Below, piece by piece: positions 1 to 9,113 of a stretch of 40,731 bases of DNA. Both the position numbers and the translations under genes were made by a program. Within the stretch, counting starts at the first letter, position 1; each line of letters begins with the position of its first letter. Under the pieces are notes generated by a model that ran no database searches, was not told the DNA's origin, and saw only the letters and a program-made list of their open reading frames with translations. Source of the DNA: an uncultured Eubacteriales bacterium. Its GTDB lineage: Bacteria > Bacillota > Clostridia > Peptostreptococcales > Anaerovoracaceae. The stretch covers positions 18,281 through 59,011 of the forward strand of contig CADBJW010000016.1 of NCBI GenBank assembly GCA_902795135.1. The letters run 5' to 3'.

Positions 1-1
1 A

Positions 2-256
2 CTGACCGATGCTTTTGAAGCGGCCGAAATGGCCAGAAAAGCCGATTATGGAATCATGCCTTCGGAACGGTCCGGTGAAAGCGAGGATCCAATACTGGCC
101 GACTTGATGGTGGGTCTCAATGCGGGACAATGCAAAAGCGGAATTCCAGTCAGATCGGAAAACACAGCCAAATACAATCGGCTTTTGGAAATTGAAAAAG
201 AGCTTGCTGGGGAGGCAGAATATCTGGGACGTTCCGTGCTGAAGGGCAGCCGTTAA
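2..256 (+). CDS. Divergent enolase, C-terminal part only (cut by the window edge)
   Basis: The reading frame is open from the first bases and ends at a TAA, so only the last ~84 residues are visible. They match the end of enolase: an RSGESED segment, ADLMVGLNAGQ, KSGIPVRSE and AKYNRLLEIEKEL. Enolase interconverts 2-phosphoglycerate and phosphoenolpyruvate in the cytoplasm. One oddity is visible: where ordinary enolases read SHRSGETED, this protein reads SERSGESED, so the histidine that together with the following Arg-Ser contacts the substrate phosphate is a glutamate. The gene lies 31 bases before a glycerate 2-kinase, whose product would be the enolase substrate, so a glycerate-to-PEP role is natural. 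The substitution allows a different acid substrate. The family call is firm; exact activity is uncertain. Confidence 0.85.
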   Translation: MTDAFEAAEMARKADYGIMPSERSGESEDPILADLMVGLNAGQCKSGIPVRSENTAKYNRLLEIEKELAGEAEYLGRSVLKGSR

Positions 257-287
257 ACGAAAAAACATCGCAAAGGAGAAACATCAA

Positions 288-1676
288 ATGGTTCAAATTC
301 GAAATAAACAGGAACTGCTATCTCATGGGGAGAAGGAGTTGCGCGAAGACGCCATTCGCATTGCCCATTGCGCGCTGGAGGCTGCGAATCCATATAACAA
401 AGTCTATGAGCTGGTCCATCTGGATGGAGACATTCTCCAGGTCGGAGCAGACCGGTTTGACTTAAGTGCGTGCGGACGGATTTACGTGCTCGGCGCCGGC
501 AAGGCGACCTTTCCTATGGCAAAAGCACTGGACGAAATCCTGGGAGAGCGGATCACGGATGGTGTGATTATCGTAAAAGAACCCCAGGACGGGGAGCTGC
601 ATCACATGAAACTTCGCTACGGCGGGCATCCGGTTCCCAATGAATCAGGCCATGCAGCGACGATCGAGACGATGGAAATCGTTCGCCAGACCAGAGAAAA
701 CGACATTGTTTTTTCCATTACGACTGGCGGCTCCACGGCTCTCATGGCCTATCCCGTCGAAGGGGTCAGCCTGGAGGATAAAATCAAAACCGGCCAGCTG
801 CTTCTGCGCAGCGGGGCCTCTATGTGGGAAATGAATTATGTGCGCAGTCACCTGACGCAGATCAAAGCCGGGTTGATGGGCAGACTCATCCATCCAAAGG
901 CGCACATTATCAACCTCGGCGTTGCCGATGGCATCGGGCAGGCCGAAGAAGATTGTGTCGACACGACGACGGCTTGCTTTTGTTCCTTCGATGACGCGCG
1001 AAATGTGTTAACGAAATACGATTTGTGGGATAAAGTACCGGAATCCGTTGCACAGTACATAAGAAATGGCGATGAATCCAAAGAAATCCCGCGGGATCTC
1101 GACGACCACTTGCTCTACAATCACCTTCTGGTAGGTGTCAACGACGCGGTGGAAGCGGCTTATGCAAAAGCCGTGGAAATGGGCTACAACACCATGGTTC
1201 TGTCTACCTTTATCGAAGGAGACAGCCGCCAGCTGGGAGAGTTCCTCGGGTCCATGGCATTGGAAGTCAATCATTATGACCGGCCTTTGAAAAAACCGGC
1301 CTGCCTGATTGTCGGCGGCGAAAGTATGCAGCTGATCAACATCGACAATCCGGGAAAGGGAGGCCCTAGCCAGCAGCTCGCCCTGTCCTTTGCAACCAAA
1401 GTCAAAGGCGAGAAAAACATGGTCTGCATGGCTTTGGATACCGACGGGACAGACGGGCCGACCGACGCAGCAGGAGGTTTGACCGACGGCGAGACCATGC
1501 TGCGTGCCAAAGAAAAGAACATCGATGTGTATGGCGCCATGGATCTCTTTGACGATTACCATGCGCTCAGCGAATTAAAAGATTTGGTTATCACAGGGGC
1601 TACAGGGACGAATGTCAACGATCTCCGACTGGTTTTGATTGGCAGGCCAAAAGAAACCATGGAAGGCAGGGAGTAA
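288..1676 (+). CDS. Glycerate 2-kinase, DUF4147/MOFRL family
   Basis: This 462-residue protein has the two-part layout of class II glycerate kinases (GckA/TtuD-like): an N-terminal DUF4147 domain (GAGKATFPMAKAL near residue 70, GGHPVPNESG near 110, TTGGSTAL near 145) and a C-terminal MOFRL domain (ALDTDGTDGPTDAAGG near 385, GTNVNDLRLVLIG near 440). The family phosphorylates D-glycerate to 2-phosphoglycerate with ATP; members are often misnamed hydroxypyruvate reductases. The start is set by GGAG nine to ten bases upstream. Several positions differ from the usual pattern: GGPSQQLAL replaces the common GGRNQE-type stretch and TGATGTNVND replaces TGPTGTNVND, so the protein is a divergent member. 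It sits between the enolase-like gene and an EtfA-type gene. Confidence 0.85.
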   Translation: MVQIRNKQELLSHGEKELREDAIRIAHCALEAANPYNKVYELVHLDGDILQVGADRFDLSACGRIYVLGAGKATFPMAKALDEILGERITDGVIIVKEPQDGELHHMKLRYGGHPVPNESGHAATIETMEIVRQTRENDIVFSITTGGSTALMAYPVEGVSLEDKIKTGQLLLRSGASMWEMNYVRSHLTQIKAGLMGRLIHPKAHIINLGVADGIGQAEEDCVDTTTACFCSFDDARNVLTKYDLWDKVPESVAQYIRNGDESKEIPRDLDDHLLYNHLLVGVNDAVEAAYAKAVEMGYNTMVLSTFIEGDSRQLGEFLGSMALEVNHYDRPLKKPACLIVGGESMQLINIDNPGKGGPSQQLALSFATKVKGEKNMVCMALDTDGTDGPTDAAGGLTDGETMLRAKEKNIDVYGAMDLFDDYHALSELKDLVITGATGTNVNDLRLVLIGRPKETMEGRE

Positions 1677-1680
1677 AGGC

Positions 1681-2220
1681 ATGAAGAAAGAATTTCGGCG
1701 TATCTGTGCAGATCGGATGCGCATCAGAATACAGGGCGATGATGGGGAAGCCATCAAACTGCTGATGAAAAAGCTGGAAGAAAGAGGTGCCTTTGACGGG
1801 CTTGGAAACAGCACGGACCCGGATGGAAATATCCGGACGGCGACCATTCTGGTTTCCGGAGGACGGGGAATCGGTTCCAAAGAATTTATTCCAACGCTGC
1901 GGGAACTGGCCTCTTTGCTTGGAGGAACGTTTTCTTCTTCCCGTGCGAATGTGGCTGCCGGATGGGCAGACCGCTCCAGACAGGTGGGGCAGACGGGGAA
2001 GTATGTCACTCCGAAAATATATATCGCCTGTGGGATTTCCGGCATGGACCAGCATCTGGCGGGGATGATCCAATCAGAGTACATCATCGCAATCAACAAA
2101 AGCAGCACAGCACCGATTTTTCGGGTCGCGGATTTTGGAATTGTCGGCGACGTAAAAGTGATCATACCCGGATTGATCAAGGCAATCGAAGAAACAATCG
2201 GTAAGGAAATAAAGAGGTGA
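1681..2220 (+). CDS. Free-standing FAD-binding domain of electron transfer flavoprotein alpha (EtfA C-terminal domain)
   Basis: This 179-residue protein corresponds to only the C-terminal FAD domain of EtfA. Family landmarks are present in order: VSGGRGIGSKE, SSSRANVAAGW (the FAD-contacting Arg), QVGQTGK, YIACGISG, QHLAGM, AINK and FGIVGD. The ~190-residue N-terminal Rossmann-like half of a normal EtfA (about 320 residues) is missing and is replaced by ~57 residues I do not recognise. The ATG at 1681 follows a purine-rich GCAGGGAG five bases after the kinase stop; an in-frame ATG at 1639 would overlap the kinase. AINKS replaces the usual AINKD. No EtfB is visible in the window. It may bind FAD in an electron-transfer complex encoded upstream, or act alone; the function is not known. 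Confidence 0.8.
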   Translation: MKKEFRRICADRMRIRIQGDDGEAIKLLMKKLEERGAFDGLGNSTDPDGNIRTATILVSGGRGIGSKEFIPTLRELASLLGGTFSSSRANVAAGWADRSRQVGQTGKYVTPKIYIACGISGMDQHLAGMIQSEYIIAINKSSTAPIFRVADFGIVGDVKVIIPGLIKAIEETIGKEIKR

Positions 2221-2226
2221 TGGCAG

Positions 2227-3600
2227 GTGGACAAAAAGTTTATTCTAGATCACTACGATGAATTAATGACGCTTATGAATCAGGTCAAGGTCGGCATTTT
2301 TATCACCGACGGGAGTGGAGAAACCATTTTCGTCAATGATGTTTCCTGCAGTTCCGGAGGATTGACCCGGGAAGACATGATCGGGAAAACGGTCTACGAA
2401 CTGGTGGCGGCCGGTCATATCAAGTCCTCGTCAACCATACGCGTGTTAAATTCCGGAAAACAGGAAGAAATGATACAAGACCTGGGAAATGGAGAGCAGA
2501 TCTACGTAACCGGAGCGCCAATCAAATCAGAGGACGAAAACATCGGTCTTGTGATTACGACCGAACGGGATATTACAGAAGTCATTGAACTGGAAAAGCT
2601 TTTGGGACAGCAGGAGAACAAATACAAAACCGAACTGGAATACCTGAAGCGGCAGAACATAGTCATGTGGGGAAATCTGGTCGCAGAGGACGATATCTCG
2701 AAACAGTTGGTGGCCTACGCCCTGCGAATCGCGAAGCTGGATAGTACGGTTTTGATTACCGGCGAATCAGGAACCGGTAAGGAAGTGTACGCGAATTTCT
2801 TGTACGAAAATGGAAGCCGTGTCGGGAAGCCGTTTATAAAAATCAACTGCTCTACGATTCCTGAAAACCTGTTGGAATCCGAAATGTTTGGCTACGAAGA
2901 AGGCGCCTTTACAGGTGCCAACAAAGGCGGGAAAGCCGGTATCTTTGAAATGGCAAACCACGGCACTCTGTTTTTGGACGAGATTGGGGATTTGCCGATC
3001 CACCTTCAGCCAAAACTTTTACGTGTGCTGCAGGAAAAAGAAATCATCCGGCTTGGCGGGACGAAAACGATTCCGTTGGATATCCGCGTAATCGCCGCCA
3101 CCAACCGGGATCTGAAGAAGCAAATAGAAAAGGGAGAATTCCGCGAAGATCTATACTACCGGCTCAATGTGATGCCGATCAAGATTCCACCTTTGGCAGG
3201 ACGGAAAAAAGATATCAAAAAACTGGCAGAATACTTCCTCGACGTATTTAACACGACCTATAATCAACACAAAACCATTAGCGATGAGGCCATGGAAGTG
3301 TTGCAGAACGCCGCCTGGAGAGGCAACGTCCGAGAACTGGAGAATCTGCTGGAGCGGCTTGTAATTACCATGGAAGAGGATGAAATCACCGAGCGTGATC
3401 TCAGGGTTTTGGATGTGGATTACAATGAGATGCTTCCGTCCATCGAGGGAGGAACCTATAAAGAAATCATGGAGCGATACGAGAAGTCCCTGCTTAAGAA
3501 AATGCTGAAGAAGTATGGGAAAGCAAGCGCCATATCCAGAGAATATAAAATCGACAAGTCAACCCTGCACAGAAGGCTCAAACGCTACGGGCTCGTATAG
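2227..3600 (+). CDS. PAS-domain sigma-54-dependent transcriptional activator
   Basis: This 457-residue protein has a PAS sensor domain (about 10-120), a short coiled linker, a sigma-54 AAA+ domain (about 150-375) and a Fis-type helix-turn-helix at the C-terminus (about 425-457). Visible motifs are Walker A GESGTGKE at ~179, the sigma-54 contact loop GAFTGA at ~225, Walker B LFLDEIGDLP at ~248, an R-finger region, and ASAISREYKIDKSTLHRRL in the HTH. Such proteins open sigma-54 promoters in response to a small-molecule or redox signal felt by the PAS domain. The start is GTG, seven bases after the AGAGGTGA that ends the EtfA-like gene, so the genes are co-transcribed and the regulator probably controls this catabolic operon. 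The target promoter must lie left of the window. Confidence 0.92.
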   Translation: MDKKFILDHYDELMTLMNQVKVGIFITDGSGETIFVNDVSCSSGGLTREDMIGKTVYELVAAGHIKSSSTIRVLNSGKQEEMIQDLGNGEQIYVTGAPIKSEDENIGLVITTERDITEVIELEKLLGQQENKYKTELEYLKRQNIVMWGNLVAEDDISKQLVAYALRIAKLDSTVLITGESGTGKEVYANFLYENGSRVGKPFIKINCSTIPENLLESEMFGYEEGAFTGANKGGKAGIFEMANHGTLFLDEIGDLPIHLQPKLLRVLQEKEIIRLGGTKTIPLDIRVIAATNRDLKKQIEKGEFREDLYYRLNVMPIKIPPLAGRKKDIKKLAEYFLDVFNTTYNQHKTISDEAMEVLQNAAWRGNVRELENLLERLVITMEEDEITERDLRVLDVDYNEMLPSIEGGTYKEIMERYEKSLLKKMLKKYGKASAISREYKIDKSTLHRRLKRYGLV

Positions 3601-3617
3601 ATTTACCACACAGATTC

Positions 3618-3659
3618 AGGACGGCTGCATCATGCAAAAGCATGGGGCCGTCCTTTTTT
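3618..3659 (+). terminator. Intrinsic terminator of the glycerate/EtfA operon
   Basis: AGGACGGC pairs with GCCGTCCT across a ~21-base loop, followed by six T. It closes the operon 17 bases after the activator stop codon. Confidence 0.88.
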
Positions 3660-3677
3660 GATTCCTTAATAAACAGG

Positions 3678-3706
3678 TGGAAAAGAATCGCAATTTCATA
3701 TATACT
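3678..3706 (+). promoter_or_regulatory. Possible sigma-A promoter for the CNNM-secA transcript
   Basis: TGGAAA and TATACT are separated by 17 bases, and the -10 lies ~54 bases before the next start codon, downstream of the terminator. The -35 is a weak match, so this is tentative. Confidence 0.4.
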
Positions 3707-3759
3707 TAACTATGTATGGACACTTTTGGTAAAACCTTCAAGAGGAGGGGTTTTGTTTC

Positions 3760-5043
3760 ATGGATACTTCTTTAGCCGAGCAAATCGTTGCGATTATAAT
3801 TCTGATATTATTCTCCGCATATTTCAGTGCGACTGAGACGGCGTTTACTTCGGCAAACAGGATCAGAATCAAAAACATGGCAAACGAAGGAAATAAGAAG
3901 GCACAAAGGGTTTTTGATCTATCCGAAAAGTACGATAAACTGCTAACAACGATTCTGGTAGGCAACAATATCGTTAATATAACCATGACGGCTGTTGCGA
4001 CAGTCATGTTCGTTTCACTGTATAAGGAGCATGGCGCAACGATCGCGACGATCGTAATGACCGTTGCCGTTCTGATCTTTGGAGAGATCACACCAAAGAA
4101 TATTGCAAAAGAAAAGGCCGAAAGTTTCAGCATGTGGTCGGCTCCGATCATAAGCTTTTTTATGACGATTCTTACGCCGATCAATTTCATCTTCACGAAG
4201 TGGAAACATTTCGTCGTGAAGATGTTTAAGCTGAACGAAGAGGAAACGATTACCGACGATGAAATCCTGACCATGGTCGAAGAGGCAGAGACCGGCGGCA
4301 GCATTGATGAGAAACGAAGCGAGCTCATACAAAATGCAATCGAATTTGACGAACTGACTGCTGAAGACGTTATGACGCCGCGGCCTGAGATGGAAGCCAT
4401 CGACAGCGAATGTTCCAAAGAAGAACTGGCAGCTATTTTTGAGGAAACCGGTTATTCGAGACTTCCTGTTTACGAGGAAGAAATCGACAAAATCATCGGC
4501 GTTATCAACCAAAAGGATTTTCACAATTACGTTGTGGGAAAGAATATGAAAATTGCCGATTTCATCAATCCGGTGGTCTTCGTCGCAGAAACCATGAAAA
4601 TATTTGATTTACTGCGGAAGATGCAGCAGCTCAAGACCCACATGGCCATTGTCATAGACGAGTATGGCGGCACATCGGGGCTTGTTACGATGGAAGATAT
4701 CATCGAAGAGCTGGTCGGTGAGATCTATGATGAACACGATGCAATTGTAAATAAAGAAATTATGCCGCTCCAGAACGGAAGCTACCGCGTTCAGTGCAGC
4801 GCGAATATTTCTAAAATACTGGACTATTTTGAAATCACAGAAGAAATACAGGAAGTCAATACGGTCAATGGATGGGTTTCCATGCAGCTTGACCGGCTTC
4901 CGAAAAAAGACGATCGATTCGAAACGGTGATTGACAATAAGAAACTCAAAGTTCGCGTCACCAAGGCGGATGATCGTAAAGCAATCGAAATCAATTTGGT
5001 AGTAGAGGATATCAACGAAGAAGAGAAAGGGGATATAGAATGA
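3760..5043 (+). CDS. CNNM/CorC (HlyC) family membrane protein with CBS pair
   Basis: This 427-residue protein is of the hemolysin C/CorC type. An N-terminal DUF21/CNNM membrane domain (about 1-180; hydrophobic segments near 5-25, 65-85, 90-105 and 125-145) includes [16 protein letters not shown] domain pair (about 195-325; [41 protein letters not shown]) and a C-terminal CorC_HlyC transporter-associated domain (about 340-415) follow. Family members act in Mg2+/divalent ion export or homeostasis at the plasma membrane; the hemolysin name is historical. The start is supported by AGGAGGGG about ten bases upstream. The stop overlaps the secA start in ATGA, so the two are translationally coupled. 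Confidence 0.9.
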   Translation: MDTSLAEQIVAIIILILFSAYFSATETAFTSANRIRIKNMANEGNKKAQRVFDLSEKYDKLLTTILVGNNIVNITMTAVATVMFVSLYKEHGATIATIVMTVAVLIFGEITPKNIAKEKAESFSMWSAPIISFFMTILTPINFIFTKWKHFVVKMFKLNEEETITDDEILTMVEEAETGGSIDEKRSELIQNAIEFDELTAEDVMTPRPEMEAIDSECSKEELAAIFEETGYSRLPVYEEEIDKIIGVINQKDFHNYVVGKNMKIADFINPVVFVAETMKIFDLLRKMQQLKTHMAIVIDEYGGTSGLVTMEDIIEELVGEIYDEHDAIVNKEIMPLQNGSYRVQCSANISKILDYFEITEEIQEVNTVNGWVSMQLDRLPKKDDRFETVIDNKKLKVRVTKADDRKAIEINLVVEDINEEEKGDIE

Positions 5044-7868
5044 GTTTCATGGAAAAGATCTTCGGAGATCTGAATGAAAAAGAAGTCCGAAAGGTCGAAA
5101 AAATAGCGGACAAGGTAATGGCCTACGACGAGGAAATGCAAAAGCTTTCCGACGAGGAACTCAGAGAAAAAACCAACGAGTTCAGAGAGAGGATTGCAGG
5201 CGGCGAAAGTCTGGACGACTTGCTGCCGGAAGCCTTTGCAGTCTGCAGAGAAGGCGCATGGAGAGCGCTTGGGATGAAGCACTTCCGCGTGCAGGTCATC
5301 GGTGGAATCGTCCTGCACCAGGGAAGAATTTCCGAGATGAAGACTGGTGAAGGTAAGACATTGGTTGCGACCCTTCCGGCTTATCTCAACGCGTTGGAGG
5401 GCAAAGGCGTCCACGTTGTTACGGTCAACGATTACCTGGCAAAGCGTGACATGGAGTGGATGGGAAAACTCTATACATTTCTTGGTCTTTCTGTTGGCTG
5501 CATTATCCACGGCATTACAGAAGAAGAACGAAGAGCCGCTTACCTTGCAGATATTACCTATGGAACAAACAATGAATATGGGTTCGATTATCTGAGAGAT
5601 AATATGGTAACTTACCGTGAGCAGATGATGCAGCGGGAACTGAATTATGCTATCATCGACGAAGTCGACTCCATCCTCATCGATGAAGCCAGAACACCGC
5701 TGATCATTTCCGGCCGTGGAGACAAATCCACAGACATGTATAAGAGAGCGGACAGCTTTGTCAGAACATTGGTAAAGGGAACCAAAGACGAGGAAACAAA
5801 AGTGGAAACCGGCGACTTTACCGTGGATGAGAAAGACAATCAGATTGCACTGACCGAAGCCGGCGTTGCAAAGTGCGAAGCCTTCTTTAAAATCGAAAAC
5901 TTTTCCGATCCGGAGAATATGGAAATCAACCACCACGTTATGCAGGCCTTAAAGGCGCGCAATATGATGAAGCGGGATGTAGACTACGTGGTTCGTGATG
6001 GAGAAATCATCATCGTCGACGAATTTACGGGACGTATGATGTTCGGAAGACGTTACAGCGATGGACTTCACCAGGCCATCGAAGCGAAAGAAGGAGTTCT
6101 GGTCCGGTCCGAATCAAAGACACTGGCCACGATCACACTGCAGAACTACTTTCGAATGTATCAGAAGTTGGCAGGCATGACGGGTACTGCCAAAACGGAA
6201 GAAAGCGAATTTACAGATATCTACAATATGGACGTTGTCGTAATACCGACCAACAAGCCGGTTGTAAGACAGGACCTGCAGGATGCCGTTTATTCGACGG
6301 AACGGGGCAAGTACAAGGCAATTGTGGATCGTGTGATCGAAGCCCATGAAACGGGTCAGCCGGTACTGGTAGGTACGATTTCCATTGAAAAATCCGAAAT
6401 CATTGCAGACGCCCTTCGCAAGCGCGGCATCAAGAAATTCAACGTGCTCAATGCGAAGCATCATGAGAAGGAAGCGCAGATCATTGCGGAGGCAGGACGT
6501 GAAGGTGCCATTACCATCGCAACCAACATGGCAGGTCGTGGTACCGACATCATTCTGGGCGGCAACCCGGAATTTGAAGCCCGCAGAGAGATGGCAGAAC
6601 TGGAATACGATGACGATCAGATTGCTTTTGCGACGAGTTTTGTTCAGAGTAATGATCCGGAACTGTTGGCAGCCAGAGCCAAGTTCCAGGAACTGCTGGA
6701 AAAATATAAAGCAGAACGTGCACCGGAGCAGCAGCGGGTAAAAGAATTGGGAGGCCTTTGCATTATTGGTACAGAGCGACATGAATCCAGACGTATCGAT
6801 AACCAGCTCCGAGGTCGTTCCGGTCGTCAGGGAGACCCGGGCAAGACGCAGTTCTGTGTCTCCATGGAAGACGAGCTCATGCGGCTCTTTGGCGGTGAAA
6901 GAATGCAGAGCGTCGTCCAAAAGCTGGGCGTCGAGGAAGATGAAGCCATCGAATCCGGCATGATCACCAAGCAGATTGAGAATGCGCAGAAAAAGGTTGA
7001 AGGCAGAAACTTCGGCATCCGAAAGTACGTCCTCCAGTACGACAATGTTATGAACAAACAGCGTGAGATCATCTACGGAGAGCGTAAGAAGGTACTGTTT
7101 GGAGAAGACCTGCGGGAAGATCTGGACATGATGGTACGCAAGCTGATCGACGAGGTCGTTGACCCGATTGTCATTGCATCCAAATATCCGGAGGAATGGG
7201 ATTTCGATACGATGAACAAAGGCCTGCAGAACATCGTGGGTCGCTTCGAGCCTTTGGAATTTGATGCGGAAGATCTGGCAAATATGGATGAAGAGTCCCT
7301 CAAGCACGGTCTCTATGAAGAATTTAGCGAAATGTACGACGAGAAGGAACGGGAAATCGGTCTTGACCGAATTCGTGATGTTGAGAGAATGATCCTTCTC
7401 CGTGTTGTCGATAATAAGTGGATGGATCACATCGATGCTATGGATCAGATGAAGAGCGGTATTGGCCTCAGAGGACTTGGCGGACAAGATCCGGCAGCGG
7501 CTTATGCCCACGAAGGCTTTGCCATGTTCGAATTGATGATTGCGGCCATTCAGGAAGAATTTGTAAAATTCTGCTACAACGTGACCGTGACCACTTCCAC
7601 AGAAAGAAAAGACGTTATTGGTGTTGGCGTATCCCGCAAAGACGAATTTGATGATTCGGAGATGCGCGAGGAAGCAGCCAGACGGAAAGCTGCAGGCGGC
7701 AGTGTAGATATGAGCGCGGCACCGGCAGAAGCAGCCGTACCAAAACGCGAACGCAAACAGGAAACCGTCCGCCGCGAAACCCCAAAGGTTGGCCGAAACG
7801 ACCCATGCCCATGCGGCAGCGGCAAGAAGTATAAACACTGTTGTGGACGTAACACGCCGACAAACTAG
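5040..7868 (+). CDS. secA: Protein translocase ATPase SecA
   Basis: This full-length SecA has 942 residues. It is the motor that binds SecYEG at the membrane and drives preproteins across it with ATP. Visible features are Walker A MKTGEGKT (~100), the [15 protein letters not shown] Walker B region (~210), [38 protein letters not shown] and [13 protein letters not shown] of the second nucleotide fold, the helical scaffold and wing regions, and a C-terminal zinc motif ([13 protein letters not shown]) for SecB-type or lipid contacts. A low-complexity Ala/Arg/Glu linker precedes the zinc motif. Translation starts in the ATGA overlap with the upstream membrane protein gene. The next gene is prfB, as in many Firmicutes. 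Confidence 0.98.
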   Translation: MSFMEKIFGDLNEKEVRKVEKIADKVMAYDEEMQKLSDEELREKTNEFRERIAGGESLDDLLPEAFAVCREGAWRALGMKHFRVQVIGGIVLHQGRISEMKTGEGKTLVATLPAYLNALEGKGVHVVTVNDYLAKRDMEWMGKLYTFLGLSVGCIIHGITEEERRAAYLADITYGTNNEYGFDYLRDNMVTYREQMMQRELNYAIIDEVDSILIDEARTPLIISGRGDKSTDMYKRADSFVRTLVKGTKDEETKVETGDFTVDEKDNQIALTEAGVAKCEAFFKIENFSDPENMEINHHVMQALKARNMMKRDVDYVVRDGEIIIVDEFTGRMMFGRRYSDGLHQAIEAKEGVLVRSESKTLATITLQNYFRMYQKLAGMTGTAKTEESEFTDIYNMDVVVIPTNKPVVRQDLQDAVYSTERGKYKAIVDRVIEAHETGQPVLVGTISIEKSEIIADALRKRGIKKFNVLNAKHHEKEAQIIAEAGREGAITIATNMAGRGTDIILGGNPEFEARREMAELEYDDDQIAFATSFVQSNDPELLAARAKFQELLEKYKAERAPEQQRVKELGGLCIIGTERHESRRIDNQLRGRSGRQGDPGKTQFCVSMEDELMRLFGGERMQSVVQKLGVEEDEAIESGMITKQIENAQKKVEGRNFGIRKYVLQYDNVMNKQREIIYGERKKVLFGEDLREDLDMMVRKLIDEVVDPIVIASKYPEEWDFDTMNKGLQNIVGRFEPLEFDAEDLANMDEESLKHGLYEEFSEMYDEKEREIGLDRIRDVERMILLRVVDNKWMDHIDAMDQMKSGIGLRGLGGQDPAAAYAHEGFAMFELMIAAIQEEFVKFCYNVTVTTSTERKDVIGVGVSRKDEFDDSEMREEAARRKAAGGSVDMSAAPAEAAVPKRERKQETVRRETPKVGRNDPCPCGSGKKYKHCCGRNTPTN

Positions 7869-7904
7869 CGAAGCGAAGGTTGAGGCGATGTACGTCCCAT
7901 GCTG

Positions 7905-7935
7905 ATTGCGCAGGCGCGGGGCGCCGTGGCGCAAT
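7905..7935 (+). other. Strong hairpin in the secA-prfB gap
   Basis: ATTGCGC pairs with GCGCAAT, and inside it GGCGC pairs with GCGCC around a short G-rich loop. No T run follows, so it is not a standard intrinsic terminator. It could protect mRNA ends, mark a processing site between secA and prfB, or modulate readthrough. Confidence 0.55.
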
Positions 7936-7975
7936 GTCGTATGTGGAAGGAACCAATAGAAAAAAGGACTGATAG

Positions 7976-9097
7976 ATGATACTCTTAGATGAACTGAACG
8001 CAGAGATCCCGGCTCTCGAAAGCATGCTGAAAGAGGCGGACGAATCTCTCAAACCAGAAGACTTAAAAACACAACTTGCGAAGTTAGACGAGAAAACGGC
8101 CGAACCGGGCTTTTGGAATGACCAGGAAGAAGCGCAGAAAATCATGAAGCAGAAGAAATCCATCGAAAACAGGCTTCATGAAGTTGAAGACTTAAGCACG
8201 CGCCTCGAAGACATGATGGTCATGCTTGAAATGGCCGAAGAAGCTGAGAAGAGCGGCGATGGGGACGAGGCAGCGCTCATGGCGGAGGAAGCAAAGGCTT
8301 CTAAGGAGACTTTGGAAAAAGACCTGGAAGATCTGAAACTCAAGACTTTGCTGGATGATAAGTATGATCAAAACAATGCGATTATTTCGGTGCACGCAGG
8401 AAGCGGTGGCACGGAAGCCATGGACTGGGCAGCCATGCTTTTGCGTATGTACACCAGGTGGTGTGAAAAGCGCGGATTCAAAGCGAAAATCATTGATATG
8501 AACGATGATACGGAAGCAGGCATTAAGAGTGCAACACTGCTGGTCGAAGGGGATTATGCTTACGGTTACCTGAAAAATGAAAAGGGCGTCCACAGACTCG
8601 TGAGAATTTCGCCTTTCGATTCATCCGGCCGGAGACATACATCCTTTGCGTCTCTTGATGTAACGCCGGAAATCGATTTCGACACAACGGTGGAAATCAA
8701 TCCGGAAGACCTGCGAATTGACACCTACCGGTCCAGCGGAGCGGGAGGTCAGCACGTCAATATGACCGATTCTGCCGTTCGAATCACACACCTTCCGACC
8801 CATATCGTTGTAACTTGTCAAAACGAACGATCCCAGATCCAGAACCGGGAATTTGCCATGAAGATGCTCATGTCAAAACTGGTAGAGTTAAAAGAACAGG
8901 AGGAAAAAGAGTCACTGAATGAACTGAAGGGCGACTACAGCCAGATTACCTGGGGCAGTCAGATCCGTTCCTATGTTTTTCAACCATACACGATGGTCAA
9001 GGACCATCGAACTGGCGCTGAAGTCGGCAACGTGCAGTCGGTTATGGATGGTGACATCGATTACTTTATTAACGAAAAGCTGAAACAGCGTGACTAA
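7976..9097 (+). CDS. prfB: Peptide chain release factor 2
   Basis: This 373-residue RF2 ends translation at UGA and UAA codons. It carries the stop-codon recognition motif SPF (in VRISPFDSSGRRHTSF) and the catalytic GGQ (in SSGAGGQHVNMTDSAVR), with the usual N-terminal helical domain and PCRF region. The reading frame is continuous from the ATG at 7976. The in-frame UGA near codon 25 that most bacterial prfB genes use for programmed +1 frameshift autoregulation is absent; residues around 20-35 read KEADESLKPEDLKTQ instead. The ribosome site is modest (AAAAGGAC). It lies downstream of secA, probably on the same transcript. Confidence 0.97.
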   Translation: MILLDELNAEIPALESMLKEADESLKPEDLKTQLAKLDEKTAEPGFWNDQEEAQKIMKQKKSIENRLHEVEDLSTRLEDMMVMLEMAEEAEKSGDGDEAALMAEEAKASKETLEKDLEDLKLKTLLDDKYDQNNAIISVHAGSGGTEAMDWAAMLLRMYTRWCEKRGFKAKIIDMNDDTEAGIKSATLLVEGDYAYGYLKNEKGVHRLVRISPFDSSGRRHTSFASLDVTPEIDFDTTVEINPEDLRIDTYRSSGAGGQHVNMTDSAVRITHLPTHIVVTCQNERSQIQNREFAMKMLMSKLVELKEQEEKESLNELKGDYSQITWGSQIRSYVFQPYTMVKDHRTGAEVGNVQSVMDGDIDYFINEKLKQRD

Positions 9098-9113
9098 CAA
9101 GTGTAGACGTAAC

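Noticed and set aside
1008-1562. 184-residue minus-strand frame inside the glycerate kinase gene
   Set aside because: It is a shadow of the kinase codons, with no ribosome site or domain.
4824-5936. 370-residue minus-strand frame across the CNNM-secA junction
   Set aside because: It is antisense to two well-supported genes and has no family features.
6114-7934. 606-residue open frame on the minus strand opposite secA
   Set aside because: It is fully antisense to secA, has no recognisable domain or ribosome site, and its length follows from secA codon bias.
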